A stretch of DNA of 64,000 bases from Leptospirales bacterium (GCA_016788865.1 JAEUSB010000050.1:23428-87427); one strand, 5' to 3'. Counted from the stretch's first letter, positions 1 to 9,797 are shown. A program made the numbers and translations. Notes: generated by a model not told the origin, from the sequence alone.

Positions 1-924
1 ATCGATCAAAAGTACCGGCGTCACACCGGTGCTGGCCTTCAAATAATGAAACTGCGCGATTCGGAGACCCAGAGCAATGGACCGACGTTGGCCCTGACTT
101 CCAAATTGTAAAATGTCTTTACCTTCTCGTTCAAACTGGGGGCTATCTCTATGTGGTCCGGCAGTAGTGTAACCAACCCTGGTGTCCTTCATGGTTGAGC
201 TTTCTAGATAACTCATCAAATCATTCCTATGATTCGCATGAATGGAGTAAGTAATCTTATCTCTGTCGCCCGAAATTTGACCGAGTGCTTGCGTGAATGC
301 ACCGTGGAATCGCTCCAGAAAATCTTCCCGGGCCTTCCAGATCAGTTCTGCAAAATGAGCGAGCCTTGTGTTCCAGATGGCAAGGTCCTGGGGCGAATTC
401 TTGCGTTCACGAATCCTTTTGAGCAGAGCATTTCTCTGCCGAAGAGCCTTCTGGTATTGGATCAGATTTTGTAGATACACTGCATCCATGCTCGAAATGG
501 TAGCGTCTATGAACTTGCGTCTTTCGCCCGGGCCACCTTCAACAATTTGCAAATCTGCCGGACTGAAAACAACGCACATAAACTGTCCGACGATTGCACT
601 TCGAGCCGTGACGGGCTTTTCATTCAGCTTTATGCGCCGCCGCATCTCGCCGGATGAGAAATCGACGGCCATTTCAATTTCATTCCTGGTTCCAGTCTTC
701 TCGTACTTTGCCCTGATATAGTATCCGTTGGTTCCTTCACGGGTTAGGTCTGCGTCGCTTGAGCCTCTAAACGATCTTCCGTGCGCCAGGAGCCCAATCG
801 ATTCAAGGAGATTCGTTTTTCCGGATGCGTTCTGCCCAACGAGGAACGTTAGGCGCGACGGAAAATCAATTACCAGGTTCTGGTAGTTTCGGAAATCACG
901 AAGCTGCGCTGAGATCAGTCGCAC
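1..924 (-). CDS. recF: DNA replication and repair protein RecF (partial, C-terminus outside window)
   Basis: RecF is an SMC-like ATPase that loads RecO/RecR/RecA at single-strand gaps. The reading frame is open over 308 codons from a GTG at 924 to the window edge, so roughly the last 50 residues are missing. The N-terminus reads RLISAQLRDFRNYQNL, followed by a Walker A motif GQNASGKTN near residues 30-38. A signature-like GSQGQRRSIALGLR lies near residue 270, and the window edge cuts the Walker B motif at LLID. The GTG lies 7 bases past the dnaN stop with no clear Shine-Dalgarno sequence, suggesting translational coupling to dnaN. An ATG at 926 overlaps it but is out of frame. Confidence 0.93.
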   Translation of the reverse strand, partial: MRLISAQLRDFRNYQNLVIDFPSRLTFLVGQNASGKTNLLESIGLLAHGRSFRGSSDADLTREGTNGYYIRAKYEKTGTRNEIEMAVDFSSGEMRRRIKLNEKPVTARSAIVGQFMCVVFSPADLQIVEGGPGERRKFIDATISSMDAVYLQNLIQYQKALRQRNALLKRIRERKNSPQDLAIWNTRLAHFAELIWKAREDFLERFHGAFTQALGQISGDRDKITYSIHANHRNDLMSYLESSTMKDTRVGYTTAGPHRDSPQFEREGKDILQFGSQGQRRSIALGLRIAQFHYLKASTGVTPVLLID

Positions 925-931
925 ATTATAT

Positions 932-2044
932 TTAGATTTTCATTGGCATCACAACTGCCAGAAAATCCGGATCAGCCGGGTCACTGACAACGGAAGGTGA
1001 ACTCGGTGAAGAGAATCCAAGTTGAACGTCGTCTGAAGAGAGTACCTTCAGAACTTCCATGATATAGACAGAATTGAATCCAATCACCATATCTGGACCG
1101 CCATACTCACAATCGAGACTGCTTTCACTGCCGCCAAGATCCGGGGTGCTTGCCTGGAATCCGACGGATCCACTGGAGAAACTCAATCTTACCTGACGTG
1201 CTGGTTCTATTGCAACGGATGCGGCCTGACGCATTGCTTTCTCGAGTTCAATTCGATTGATTTTGATTTTATGATCGAGCTTCTTTGGAATTACCTGCTC
1301 ATAATCCGGAAAGTTGCCATCGATTAGTTTGCACACTAGATCAACTCGGCCCACGCGAATATGAACCCTTTTTTCTTTCTCATCAAACGAAAGTGATGCT
1401 TCCTCTGATGCGTCGAGTAGCCTCACCAGCTCTTTGACTGCCTTTGCAGGCAGAATGATTCCTTCTTTGAATGGCAGTGCATTTGGCAATTCGCGTTCTA
1501 TTTTTGATAGTCTTCGACCATCTGTAGCAACAATTATCAATGAGTTCTTGCTTACCTTTAGGTACAATCCGTTGAATACGTAGCGGCTGTCATCCTGTGC
1601 CATTGCATAGAAGGTTTTCATGATCATTTCACGAAGGACTGCGGCCGGAAAAGAGACGAAACTATCTTCTGGAGCGCTACTTGACGCTGGATAGTCGGAT
1701 GCGGGTGATGTGACCAGATGCACCCTAGGTTTTGTTTTTGCTTGCGGAGCAAAGATATTGATCTTATCGTCAACTACGGAGATTTCAATGGATTCACCAT
1801 CCATGGCTCCAATCACCTGGGTTAGTTTCTTGGCCGGAACGGTGGTGCTGCCCTTTTTTTCCATCTGGATGGCTATAGAAGTCTTAAGGCCAATCTCGAG
1901 GTCCGTGGTCGTAAGCACAGCGTTACCTTTGTCCGCTTCGATTAGGACATTTGAATATACGGACCGAATCTCCCTTGATGGGATAATTCCATCAACTGTT
2001 GTGATTGCCTTCAAGAATTGCTGTCGATCGACGGTGAACTTCAT
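932..2044 (-). CDS. dnaN: DNA polymerase III sliding clamp, beta subunit
   Basis: This is the ring-shaped processivity clamp that tethers DNA polymerase III. It has 370 residues, the usual length. It starts MKFTVDRQQFLKAITTVDGI and has the three repeated clamp folds; the conserved segment RYVFNGLYLKV and a C-terminal VVMPMKI tail are both present. The gene sits between dnaA and recF, all leftward, as in many bacterial origins. A GGAA eight bases before the ATG may act as a weak ribosome site. The 235-base gap separating it from dnaA probably carries its promoter. Confidence 0.96.
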   Translation of the reverse strand: MKFTVDRQQFLKAITTVDGIIPSREIRSVYSNVLIEADKGNAVLTTTDLEIGLKTSIAIQMEKKGSTTVPAKKLTQVIGAMDGESIEISVVDDKINIFAPQAKTKPRVHLVTSPASDYPASSSAPEDSFVSFPAAVLREMIMKTFYAMAQDDSRYVFNGLYLKVSKNSLIIVATDGRRLSKIERELPNALPFKEGIILPAKAVKELVRLLDASEEASLSFDEKEKRVHIRVGRVDLVCKLIDGNFPDYEQVIPKKLDHKIKINRIELEKAMRQAASVAIEPARQVRLSFSSGSVGFQASTPDLGGSESSLDCEYGGPDMVIGFNSVYIMEVLKVLSSDDVQLGFSSPSSPSVVSDPADPDFLAVVMPMKI

Positions 2045-2279
2045 GGTCTTATTCCAATTATAAATATCTATTTATGTACTTGTACTTTGTTGGTGGTGTG
2101 AATATGTCGGAACTCTCGGAATCCCTACAAAAGCCTACGATTTATGAACCATACCGGTTTCCGCTTTTGTCACCCCTCTGTCAAAAATAAAAAGAAACTC
2201 GATTCGAACCTCTTTTCCCGGCAATGAATAGGCCAGTATGAAGCGGTGTCTGTCTGTAGCTCGACAGGTTACTCACGGG
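2045..2279. other. dnaA-dnaN intergenic region, candidate origin segment
   Basis: This 235-base spacer lies between dnaA and dnaN, a frequent place for oriC. It has an AT-rich patch at about 2050-2075 and another at about 2180-2195, which could serve for unwinding. On the minus strand a TATAAT is at 2062-2057, only about 12 bases before the dnaN start, with no good -35 box. I could not find a canonical DnaA box (TTATCCACA or one-mismatch forms) on either strand. Calling it an origin rests on gene context alone. Confidence 0.35.
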
Positions 2280-3560
2280 TTACTGGGGTGATTTACACAG
2301 GTCTTCCACGGCCGAGGCATAAGTCTTCCGGAAGACGGCGCTGGCTTTGAGGCGTTCTTTGACCTTCTTTTGCGCGTGAATCACCGTTGTATGGTCACGC
2401 TTCTGAAATTGGCGCGCCACCGCTGATTTGCTGAGACCGGCGTGTTCAATGGCCAGGACCATGGCTACGTGCCTGGGTACAGCGTGCTCCGTCTTCCGCG
2501 AGTTTCCCAAGAGGTCCGCTTTACTCACGCCAAAGCGAGCGCAAACGATTCGCAACACATCCTCAAGCGATATGCTTTTCAAGTTACTTCGGTAGGCACC
2601 CAGGTACTGTTCGACGGACGAAGCGGTGAGTTCTATGCCTTGATTCTGAATCAAATGCAATTTCCCCAGTGCCGATTCGAGTTCCCGGACCCCGCCACCG
2701 ATCATTCCAGAAATCAACTCCATCAAATCCTTCGTAAGTCGAATCCCGAACTCGCTTGCGATCCGCTCGGTGAGTTCCAGCCGCAGCGCTTGATCCGGGG
2801 GATCAATGGCAAGTTGGAGGCCCGCGAGTATTCTACTTTCGAGCCTTGGCTCGAGTCTGAGCTCCGATGGCGCTGACTCACAGGTTACAACCACCTGCTT
2901 TCCCCGATCGAGATAATGACTGAGGGTGTGCGTCAATTCTTCGCGACTGTTTGGCGATGTTACGCGAATTGCGTGCAAGTCATCCAGGATAAATATGTCA
3001 GCACTTCGCATCTCTTTCTTAAATTCAATAGCCGATTTGGTTTGCAGGGACTGCAGATAGCGATCGCGGAACGTTTCACCGCTGATATACAGGATATTCA
3101 AATTTGGATTCTGTTCCAGACATCGTCTGGCGAAACCGTGCACCAAATGCGTTTTTCCCGAACCGGGTGGTCCGTAAATTACCAACGGATTGCTTCGACC
3201 TGGTGATTCGATCGTGGCGAGGATCCCGCGCAACAGGACGCGATTATTCGTACCGGCATAGAAGTTTTCCAGTGTATACCGTGGATGAAGCCATTCCCTG
3301 GCGGGAAGGGACTGCGATTCGTTGATTTCAAACTCAATCGCAACAGGGTGGCCCATCAGACTCTGCATTCTCGATTGAATGGGCGCCGCGTAATTTGTCT
3401 TTATATGAGACAGAATTCGGGCATTGGGTACATTGAGGATCAGGCGATTCTGATCTGCGGCTCTTTTTGCAAAAACACCATGAAAAAAAGGGTCCAATGC
3501 CTTCGCGGCACTGTCTTTCTTTAGTTCAGAAAGTGTTCGTAACCAGGCCTCTTCCAGCAC
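2280..3560 (-). CDS. dnaA: Chromosomal replication initiator protein DnaA
   Basis: DnaA binds origin boxes, forms an ATP-bound filament and melts the origin. The protein has 426 residues. Domain I is about residues 1-80, followed by a very short linker. The AAA+ core begins YTLENFYAGTNNR, with Walker A GPPGSGKTH at 130-138 and Walker B IFILDDLH at about 189-196. The DNA-binding domain IV carries the DnaA signature KRDHTTVIHAQKKV near residue 395. The start codon is GTG at 3560. The surrounding signature reads VAMVLAIEHAGLSKSAVARQ, somewhat divergent from typical DnaA, which fits the lack of recognisable boxes nearby. It is divergent from rpmH. Confidence 0.95.
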   Translation of the reverse strand: MLEEAWLRTLSELKKDSAAKALDPFFHGVFAKRAADQNRLILNVPNARILSHIKTNYAAPIQSRMQSLMGHPVAIEFEINESQSLPAREWLHPRYTLENFYAGTNNRVLLRGILATIESPGRSNPLVIYGPPGSGKTHLVHGFARRCLEQNPNLNILYISGETFRDRYLQSLQTKSAIEFKKEMRSADIFILDDLHAIRVTSPNSREELTHTLSHYLDRGKQVVVTCESAPSELRLEPRLESRILAGLQLAIDPPDQALRLELTERIASEFGIRLTKDLMELISGMIGGGVRELESALGKLHLIQNQGIELTASSVEQYLGAYRSNLKSISLEDVLRIVCARFGVSKADLLGNSRKTEHAVPRHVAMVLAIEHAGLSKSAVARQFQKRDHTTVIHAQKKVKERLKASAVFRKTYASAVEDLCKSPQ

Positions 3561-3803
3561 AGATGAACCACCAGCTCAAAACGGATGCGGAAATAAACCG
3601 CCAACCAATAAATGAGCAAGCCAAAAAATGAACACCACGTCTGAAAATCCGCAAAGCCCGATCCTGGGCAAGGAACGGGGATTAAAAAATGTTGACCGTG
3701 GTGTCGCCAGGCCTTTTTTGAATTAAATTAACTAAGAAAGTCCGGTTCCAGCCAACCTTGGCGGTTGGCTCACACTTTCACCTGACACTTCCGGAAAAAA
3801 CGT
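3561..3803. promoter_or_regulatory. dnaA-rpmH divergent intergenic region
   Basis: This 243-base spacer must hold promoters for both the leftward dnaA and the rightward rpmH operon. It contains AT-rich tracts (about 3710-3735) and a perfect 8-bp inverted repeat in the rpmH leader, AGCCAACC at 3750-3757 and GGTTGGCT at 3763-3770 with a 5-base loop. No DnaA box or convincing -35/-10 pair was found, so neither start site is placed. Confidence 0.4.
3750..3770 (+). repeat. Perfect hairpin in the rpmH leader
   Basis: The arms AGCCAACC and GGTTGGCT are exactly complementary with loop TTGGC, ending 33 bases before the rpmH ATG. There is no following T-run, so it is not a standard terminator. A leader structure controlling rpmH-rnpA translation or RNA stability is possible but is only an inference. 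Confidence 0.45.
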
Positions 3804-3959
3804 ATGAAAAGAACATTTCAGCCCAGCAAAAAGAGAAAAGCCAAAACGCACGGATTTAGAAAGCGCATGTCGACCAAGAACGGTCGCAAAGTACTCTCCA
3901 GCAGAAGAAAGAAGGGCCGTAAGAGGCTCACTGCTTCCGATCAAAAGCACAGGAAGTAG
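3804..3959 (+). CDS. rpmH: 50S ribosomal protein L34
   Basis: L34 is a small basic protein of the large ribosomal subunit. The 51-residue product begins [18 protein letters not shown] and contains the L34 core [20 protein letters not shown]. Arg and Lys dominate. It is slightly longer than the common 44-46 residues because of a C-terminal tail ending SDQKHRK. The upstream CCGGAAAAAACGT offers only a weak ribosome site. It leads the rpmH-rnpA-yidD-yidC-jag-mnmE cluster, diverging from dnaA, the classic bacterial origin arrangement. The rnpA reading frame begins only two bases after the stop. Confidence 0.96.
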   Translation: MKRTFQPSKKRKAKTHGFRKRMSTKNGRKVLSSRRKKGRKRLTASDQKHRK

Positions 3960-3961
3960 TC

Positions 3962-4312
3962 CTGGCCATAACTGATTTCCGCGCGCGTACTCTGAAAGGT
4001 AAGCAGCGTTTCGAGCGCTTGTTTCGCGGCGGCCGCAGAATTCCGCAGCGGGGAATCACATTGATCATCAACAAAGACGAGAGCGGATTGGGCGGGCTTG
4101 CGGTGTGCGTCTCAAAGGCAAGAAACGCGGTCTTCAGGAATCGCATGCGCCGCGTCGCGCGTGAAGCGATCAATCCCATCGTTCCACTCATTCGTCTGGG
4201 TTGGTCGGTTGCAATTTTTCCGGACAATCACTTTCTAAATGCCACGTTAGACGATCGGACGGAGCTCGCTAGAAGGGCGTTCAAGCAGGCCGATCTGCTG
4301 GAGTCTGCATGA
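3962..4312 (+). CDS. rnpA: Ribonuclease P protein component, apparent CTG start
   Basis: RnpA is the protein cofactor of RNase P, which matures tRNA 5' ends. The RNR signature FRNRMRRVAREA is clear. The first standard start in frame is TTG at 4019, but that would remove the conserved segment LKGKQRFERLFRGGRR and the first strand. No ATG, GTG or TTG exists between the upstream in-frame stop (3920) and 4018. The best candidate is CTG at 3962, seven bases after an AGGA within AGGAAG at 3951, giving 116 residues, the normal family length. ATA at 3968 and CTG at 3992 are alternatives. Gene identity is sure; the start is an inference. Confidence 0.88.
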   Translation: MAITDFRARTLKGKQRFERLFRGGRRIPQRGITLIINKDESGLGGLAVCVSKARNAVFRNRMRRVAREAINPIVPLIRLGWSVAIFPDNHFLNATLDDRTELARRAFKQADLLESA

Positions 4313-4548
4313 ATCCGGCCAATCGCGCAGCCATTGCCATGATTCGTGGGTACCGCGGGTCTGTCGGCCTGCTGATGCCGGGTCGGTGCCGCTTTTATCC
4401 ATCATGCTCACATTACGGCGAAGAAGCATTTGCCACTTTTGGTTTCTGGAAGGCATTCGGAAAGACTGCTCTGAGGATTGCGCGATGCAATCCGCTTTCA
4501 GAAGGTTATTTTGATCCAGTCGTGCCTGAGGCACAGAAGAGGAGTTAG
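4309..4548 (+). CDS. yidD: Membrane protein insertion efficiency factor YidD
   Basis: YidD is a small amphipathic protein at the inner face of the membrane that helps YidC-dependent insertion. The 79-residue product has the diagnostic run GRCRFYPSCSHYGEEAF with its cysteine pair, then GFWKAFGKTALRIARCNPLSEGYFDPVP-like sequence (PVVPE here). The ATG overlaps the rnpA stop by four bases (ATGA), so the two are probably translationally coupled. Its place between rnpA and yidC is the standard one. Confidence 0.94.
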   Translation: MNPANRAAIAMIRGYRGSVGLLMPGRCRFYPSCSHYGEEAFATFGFWKAFGKTALRIARCNPLSEGYFDPVVPEAQKRS

Positions 4549-4556
4549 TCCAACGC

Positions 4557-6536
4557 ATGGAAAAGCAAGAAGAGCAACAAAAACCCGGCCTTGGATCCTT
4601 CCTGCCGATTCTCCTGATCGGCGGAGCCATGCTGCTATTTTTCCAGATGGGTGGAAGCGGAGACAAGCCCAGGGAAGTCCCGCTGCCGGATCAGACGCTC
4701 CAGGACGCCCCCAAGAAAGCGGACTTTGATTTTATCCAGGGTCCCGGTGAAACCACCACAATTGATACCGGACATTTCGTGGCAAAGCTGAACAGCCGTG
4801 GTGGTAGAATCGACGAGCTTTACTTGCGCAAATCAAAGGAACTCCCGCTTCCAGCTTCGGTTATTGCTGCGGAAGGGGAAGAAGCCAGACGTTACGAAGC
4901 ATTCGAGGGCACGCGTGGAAATGGGATGGATTTCCAGTTTCACTTATATTTTCGCGGTGATTACTCTGAAAAGAATGGGGTCATAGGAAGATCGCCTATC
5001 GTTCCGGATTGGGGTAAGACCGAGCTGCAATTGGGAGAACCTGCTTTGAATCGCGCAGCTTTTAGAAAGGAAGGTCCATTCGTTGATGGCAATGTTCAAG
5101 AGATTCGTTTCCGGGCACCGGTGCGAATTCGCGGGAATGAGTTTGAAATTACCAAGATTTACCGCTTTATAAAGGGTGAGCATTTTTTCCGCCAAATCAG
5201 CATTCTGAGAAACCTGGATCGCAAAGAGTTCGTTTGGGGTGGCCCGCTGTTTTTCAGATCCATGGGGGACCTTGGCCCAGCACCCGACTCGCAGGAGACG
5301 TCCGTTCAGACTCTTTACGGGCGCTTTTACTATTATAACAACAAGCTCGAGCATCGCATGAATGTTCCTCCATCAAATTCAATGTTTTCATTCATTGGAT
5401 GCGGTGAGAACCTTGCCGATTCTCCGTATGGAGAATACCTGCAACATCCCAACACATTGCGCTTCATGGGAACGCACTCGAAGTATTTCTTTGCTTATAA
5501 CAAATTTTTCGACAATGGAAATCAGTTAAATCAACCCGATGGTCTTGCCATTAAGAATCAAATTGATCCAAAAGGTAAAGAAGCGTTCACCGCAGTCTTC
5601 TCTGATTTCCGCCTTTCCGGAAACACGGGCAAAGAGATAGAATACAAAACCCCTGGAAAAGAAACCACGGGTGATCGCAAGCAAATCGCACTGGCTCAAC
5701 AGCGTACGGACGCCCTGATATTGGATCAGGAAGTCTACTATGGAGTTCGCACCGACGAAAGTCATGCCTTTAAGGATGAAAAGACTGCGATCCAGGAATT
5801 TGGAAGCGCAGAGCCAGAAAAGGAAGCGCGCGGAATCATATACACTTCGAGCTTCCTTGCGCTCTTCTCAAAAGTGCGCGACGGGATCGTATGGGTTATG
5901 CGTTTCCTGTACCTCTATATTGGTAACTACGGTTGGGTAATTATCCTGATCGCCTCCGCCTTCAAACTGATCACCTTTCCGTTGAATCAGATGCAGGCCA
6001 AGAGCATGAAGAAGATGTCTGCGCTCAAGCCGGAGCTCGAAAAAATCAACGAGAAGTACGCCGACAATCCAACGGAAAAGCAGAAGAAAACAATGGAGAT
6101 TTATAAGAAGCACAATATAAATCCTGCCAAAGGTTGTTTGCCAATCGTAATTCAGATCCCCATCTTCATCGCCCTCTATAGCGCATTCTCAGAATCAATT
6201 GAACTCTGGAGAAGTCCCTTCATACTATGGATGACGGATCTATCCAAACCTGATACCGTCTACGTTATCAAGGACTTGCTCTTTCTGCATAACTTCCATA
6301 TCAATATCCTTCCGCTGTGCATGGTCGCTTCGCAATTGCTCCAACAGCGACTCACAACTGTGATAATGGATCCCCAACAGAAGATCATGATGTATATGAT
6401 GCCCGTGATCATGATCTTCTTCTTCTGGACAATGCCCAGTGGAGTAACACTCTATTGGACCATCCAGAATATTCTCGCTATCGTTTGGCAGCTGGTCAGC
6501 GACCGGTTCTCAAGTAGCGATGAAAAACCTGCCTGA
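4557..6536 (+). CDS. yidC: Membrane protein insertase YidC (Oxa1/Alb3 family)
   Basis: YidC inserts and folds inner-membrane proteins, alone or with SecYEG. The 659-residue protein is longer than the roughly 550 residues of E. coli YidC. It begins with a charged start and one transmembrane segment (about residues 14-32), then a large periplasmic domain with beta-rich sequence up to about residue 425. The conserved five-helix core includes GNYGWVIILIASAFKLITFP, KGCLPIVIQIPIFIALYSAF and a final PSGVTLYWTIQNILAI segment. It starts 8 bases after yidD. The large periplasmic domain marks it as the Gram-negative type. Confidence 0.96.
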   Translation: MEKQEEQQKPGLGSFLPILLIGGAMLLFFQMGGSGDKPREVPLPDQTLQDAPKKADFDFIQGPGETTTIDTGHFVAKLNSRGGRIDELYLRKSKELPLPASVIAAEGEEARRYEAFEGTRGNGMDFQFHLYFRGDYSEKNGVIGRSPIVPDWGKTELQLGEPALNRAAFRKEGPFVDGNVQEIRFRAPVRIRGNEFEITKIYRFIKGEHFFRQISILRNLDRKEFVWGGPLFFRSMGDLGPAPDSQETSVQTLYGRFYYYNNKLEHRMNVPPSNSMFSFIGCGENLADSPYGEYLQHPNTLRFMGTHSKYFFAYNKFFDNGNQLNQPDGLAIKNQIDPKGKEAFTAVFSDFRLSGNTGKEIEYKTPGKETTGDRKQIALAQQRTDALILDQEVYYGVRTDESHAFKDEKTAIQEFGSAEPEKEARGIIYTSSFLALFSKVRDGIVWVMRFLYLYIGNYGWVIILIASAFKLITFPLNQMQAKSMKKMSALKPELEKINEKYADNPTEKQKKTMEIYKKHNINPAKGCLPIVIQIPIFIALYSAFSESIELWRSPFILWMTDLSKPDTVYVIKDLLFLHNFHINILPLCMVASQLLQQRLTTVIMDPQQKIMMYMMPVIMIFFFWTMPSGVTLYWTIQNILAIVWQLVSDRFSSSDEKPA

Positions 6537-6554
6537 ACAAATTAGGAGATACCT

Positions 6555-7361
6555 ATGAATTATATCTACGAGGCAGAAGGAAAAACAAAGGGCGAAGCCG
6601 AGCAGATGGCGCTCGCCGCCCTCGATGTGAAAGAAGACGAAGTAACGTTTGAAGCCGTGTCGTCCGGCAAGGGATTTCTGGGAATCGTAAGTCGCAAACC
6701 GACGGTCGTCAGAATGTTCTCTAAGACAGTTCCAATTGATAAAGTTATCAAAGGAACCATCATCACATTGATTCGGAAAATGGGTCTTTCTGTGGATCAG
6801 GTGACCGTACTTCCGGACGAAGAAAGCTACCTGGTCCAGATCGAAACCGAAGACTCGGCTATCCTGATTGGGAAACAGGGTCGGACTCTAGACTCCTTGC
6901 AATTCTTAATGAATTGCATGGTCGATTCAAGACTGAGAAACAACAAACGTGTTGTTCTTGATGTGGCGGAGTATCGTGAACGCCGGAAGTTGCGCTTGAC
7001 CAAACTTGCGAAGGCCGTTGCTGATCGCGTCGCTCGGACCGGGCAATCTGTGCTGCTCGAATGGATGAACCCGTATGAGCGCCGCATTGTGCATCTTTCA
7101 CTTGAACCCGATGAGCGCGTTACTACGCGATCTGATGGGAACGGTGTCTACAAACGTGTCCGGGTTTTGCCCCAGAGAGGTCGTGGACCGGAACGCGAAA
7201 ATGGCCGAGACCGCGGGGATAGAAACGATCGCGGAAACGGTGGAAATCGTGATGGCAATCGAGGCCGTTCATCGGAACGGGATGGAAATCGTCTACCACG
7301 TGACGTGAACGAAGAACAGGACATTGATTTTAATCGCAAAGAAAATTTTGATGACCAATGA
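6555..7361 (+). CDS. jag: Jag/KhpB RNA-binding protein with long Arg/Gly/Asp-rich tail
   Basis: KhpB (Jag) is an RNA-binding regulator of cell division and envelope genes. Domains in order: Jag-N (about 1-50, YIYEAEGKTKGEAEQMAL), a KH domain (about 75-145, with GKQGRTLDSLQFLMN) and an R3H domain (about 150-210, with RRIVHLSLEPDERVTTRSDG). The last 55 or so residues form a disordered tail of repeated RDRGD/NRDGNRG-like units that ends acidic. Such an RGG-like tail is unusual for the family and may add RNA contacts. A ribosome site AGGAG precedes the ATG. Its end overlaps mnmE by four bases. Confidence 0.92.
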   Translation: MNYIYEAEGKTKGEAEQMALAALDVKEDEVTFEAVSSGKGFLGIVSRKPTVVRMFSKTVPIDKVIKGTIITLIRKMGLSVDQVTVLPDEESYLVQIETEDSAILIGKQGRTLDSLQFLMNCMVDSRLRNNKRVVLDVAEYRERRKLRLTKLAKAVADRVARTGQSVLLEWMNPYERRIVHLSLEPDERVTTRSDGNGVYKRVRVLPQRGRGPERENGRDRGDRNDRGNGGNRDGNRGRSSERDGNRLPRDVNEEQDIDFNRKENFDDQ

Positions 7362-8689
7362 CGATCGTTGCGATCGGAACATACCCAGGGCGGTCTGCCC
7401 TGGGTACTGTTCGCCTGTCCGGACCTGAAACTCTCAGAATCCTGAACCAGTTACTGCGGCCTCGTAAGACGCCGTTCGACTTTGCCCGAAACCCGAGGGT
7501 CGTGACCTTGTGCGATCTTGTTGATGTTGCGAACCATCATATCGACGAGGCAATGGCGGTGTTCTACTTGGGTCCTGCTTCCTATACTGGCGAAGACTCT
7601 GCAGAAATAACGTTACACGGCAATCCTCTGATCTTGCGCGAAGCCGTCCAGGCTCTGTGTCAGGCGGGCGCTCGACCCGCTGAGCCGGGTGAATTCACCT
7701 CGCGTGCATTTAGAAACGGGAGGATGGATCTCACAAAAGCGGAATCGGTCGCCAGGCTAATCGAGGCGCGCAGCGAGTACGAACTGGGTGCTGCACGAAA
7801 GCTCATGAGCGGAGAACTTTCCACAACGATGTCAAAGTTTCGTTCTGCGGTAATCGGCTTAAGGGCAGAGACCGAGGCCGAAGTCGACTTTTCAACAGAG
7901 GATTTGACGTTTGAATCGCTGGAAGAGAGAAAGACTCGCGTCCAGAAGATGATCGGGGAGATCGATTCAATACTCGCTCGGGCGCGCGCGGCGGGAAGAA
8001 TTCGAGAAGGGATTTCTGTAGCACTCGTTGGGGCCCCCAACGCCGGCAAATCGTCATTACTCAATCGAATTGTAGGCTATGACCGCGCCATCGTCACAGA
8101 AATTCCTGGAACCACACGCGACACGCTATCCGAAGAGCTTCAGATTGGTGGAATCCCGGTGCGTTTTGTGGATACGGCGGGAATCCGAAGCACGGATGAT
8201 CCGGTTGAGCGGGAAGGCGTTCGTCGATCGATTCGGGAAATGGAGGCCAGCACGATCGTTCTTCATATCGTTGATGGTTCACGGCCATCATACGATTTGG
8301 AAGCGGACGTTAGCCGACGTAACATTATTCACATTCTCAATAAGATCGACGCCAGGCATCCGGAGGCGCGAAGCCAGGCCGACTGGATTGAGATATCATG
8401 TAAAACCGGACAAGGTCTTGGGGAACTCAATCAAGCCGTTCGCGAGATGGTCCTCAGGGAACCGGAAAGCCGCGACCCGATCCTCCTGGAAGACAGACAT
8501 CGTTTTCATTTTGAAAAGATCAAAGGAGCCCTGGAGAGGATTCTTGAACTATGGGATAGACGCGCGCCAGATGAGATCGTTGCCGTGGAACTGGATGAGA
8601 TTCTCGAGCATACGGGGAGAATGACCGGCAAGATCTCCACAGAGGAAGTTCTGGGGCGGATTTTCTCCACATTCTGCGTGGGAAAATAA
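7358..8689 (+). CDS. mnmE: tRNA uridine-5-carboxymethylaminomethyl modification GTPase MnmE
   Basis: MnmE works with MnmG to modify the wobble uridine of several tRNAs. The 443-residue protein has the N-terminal folate-binding domain, the helical domain and an inserted G domain: G1 GAPNAGKSS near residue 225, G3 DTAG near 272, G4 NKID near 325. It ends with the conserved C-x-G-K motif CVGK, whose Cys is needed for the reaction. ATGA overlap with jag implies coupled translation. No mnmG lies in the window. Confidence 0.96.
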   Translation: MTIVAIGTYPGRSALGTVRLSGPETLRILNQLLRPRKTPFDFARNPRVVTLCDLVDVANHHIDEAMAVFYLGPASYTGEDSAEITLHGNPLILREAVQALCQAGARPAEPGEFTSRAFRNGRMDLTKAESVARLIEARSEYELGAARKLMSGELSTTMSKFRSAVIGLRAETEAEVDFSTEDLTFESLEERKTRVQKMIGEIDSILARARAAGRIREGISVALVGAPNAGKSSLLNRIVGYDRAIVTEIPGTTRDTLSEELQIGGIPVRFVDTAGIRSTDDPVEREGVRRSIREMEASTIVLHIVDGSRPSYDLEADVSRRNIIHILNKIDARHPEARSQADWIEISCKTGQGLGELNQAVREMVLREPESRDPILLEDRHRFHFEKIKGALERILELWDRRAPDEIVAVELDEILEHTGRMTGKISTEEVLGRIFSTFCVGK

Positions 8690-9748
<1,059 letters not shown>

Positions 9749-9766
9749 GTATCCAGAGACAGCTTC

Positions 9767-9797
9767 TTTCGTAGGCGTCCGTGCGGCGCCTACGAAA
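9767..9797 (+). terminator. Strong 11-bp hairpin between gapA and pgk
   Basis: The arms TTTCGTAGGCG (9767-9777) and CGCCTACGAAA (9787-9797) are perfectly complementary, with a 9-base loop. It lies 18 bases past the gapA stop and 42 bases before pgk. There is no T-run after it, so complete Rho-independent termination is unlikely. A partial terminator or 3'-end stabiliser for a more abundant gapA message is more plausible. Confidence 0.55.

Noticed and set aside
2057..2062. TATAAT as a firm dnaN promoter
   Set aside because: It is only about 12 bases before the ATG and has no usable -35 box, so it may be chance in an AT-rich patch.
2190..2206. tRNA T-arm-like sequence (GGTTCGAATC on the minus strand)
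   Set aside because: The upstream sequence has no D-arm or anticodon stem and no acceptor pairing; the following T-rich run is not a tRNA 3' end. A similar string at about 12735 lies within a coding gene.
2442..2876. Long rightward frame opposite dnaA
   Set aside because: It is a shadow of the dnaA coding strand with no ribosome site and no recognisable domain.
4019..4312. TTG 4019 as the rnpA start
   Set aside because: It would delete conserved RnpA sequence that is clearly present upstream in the same frame.
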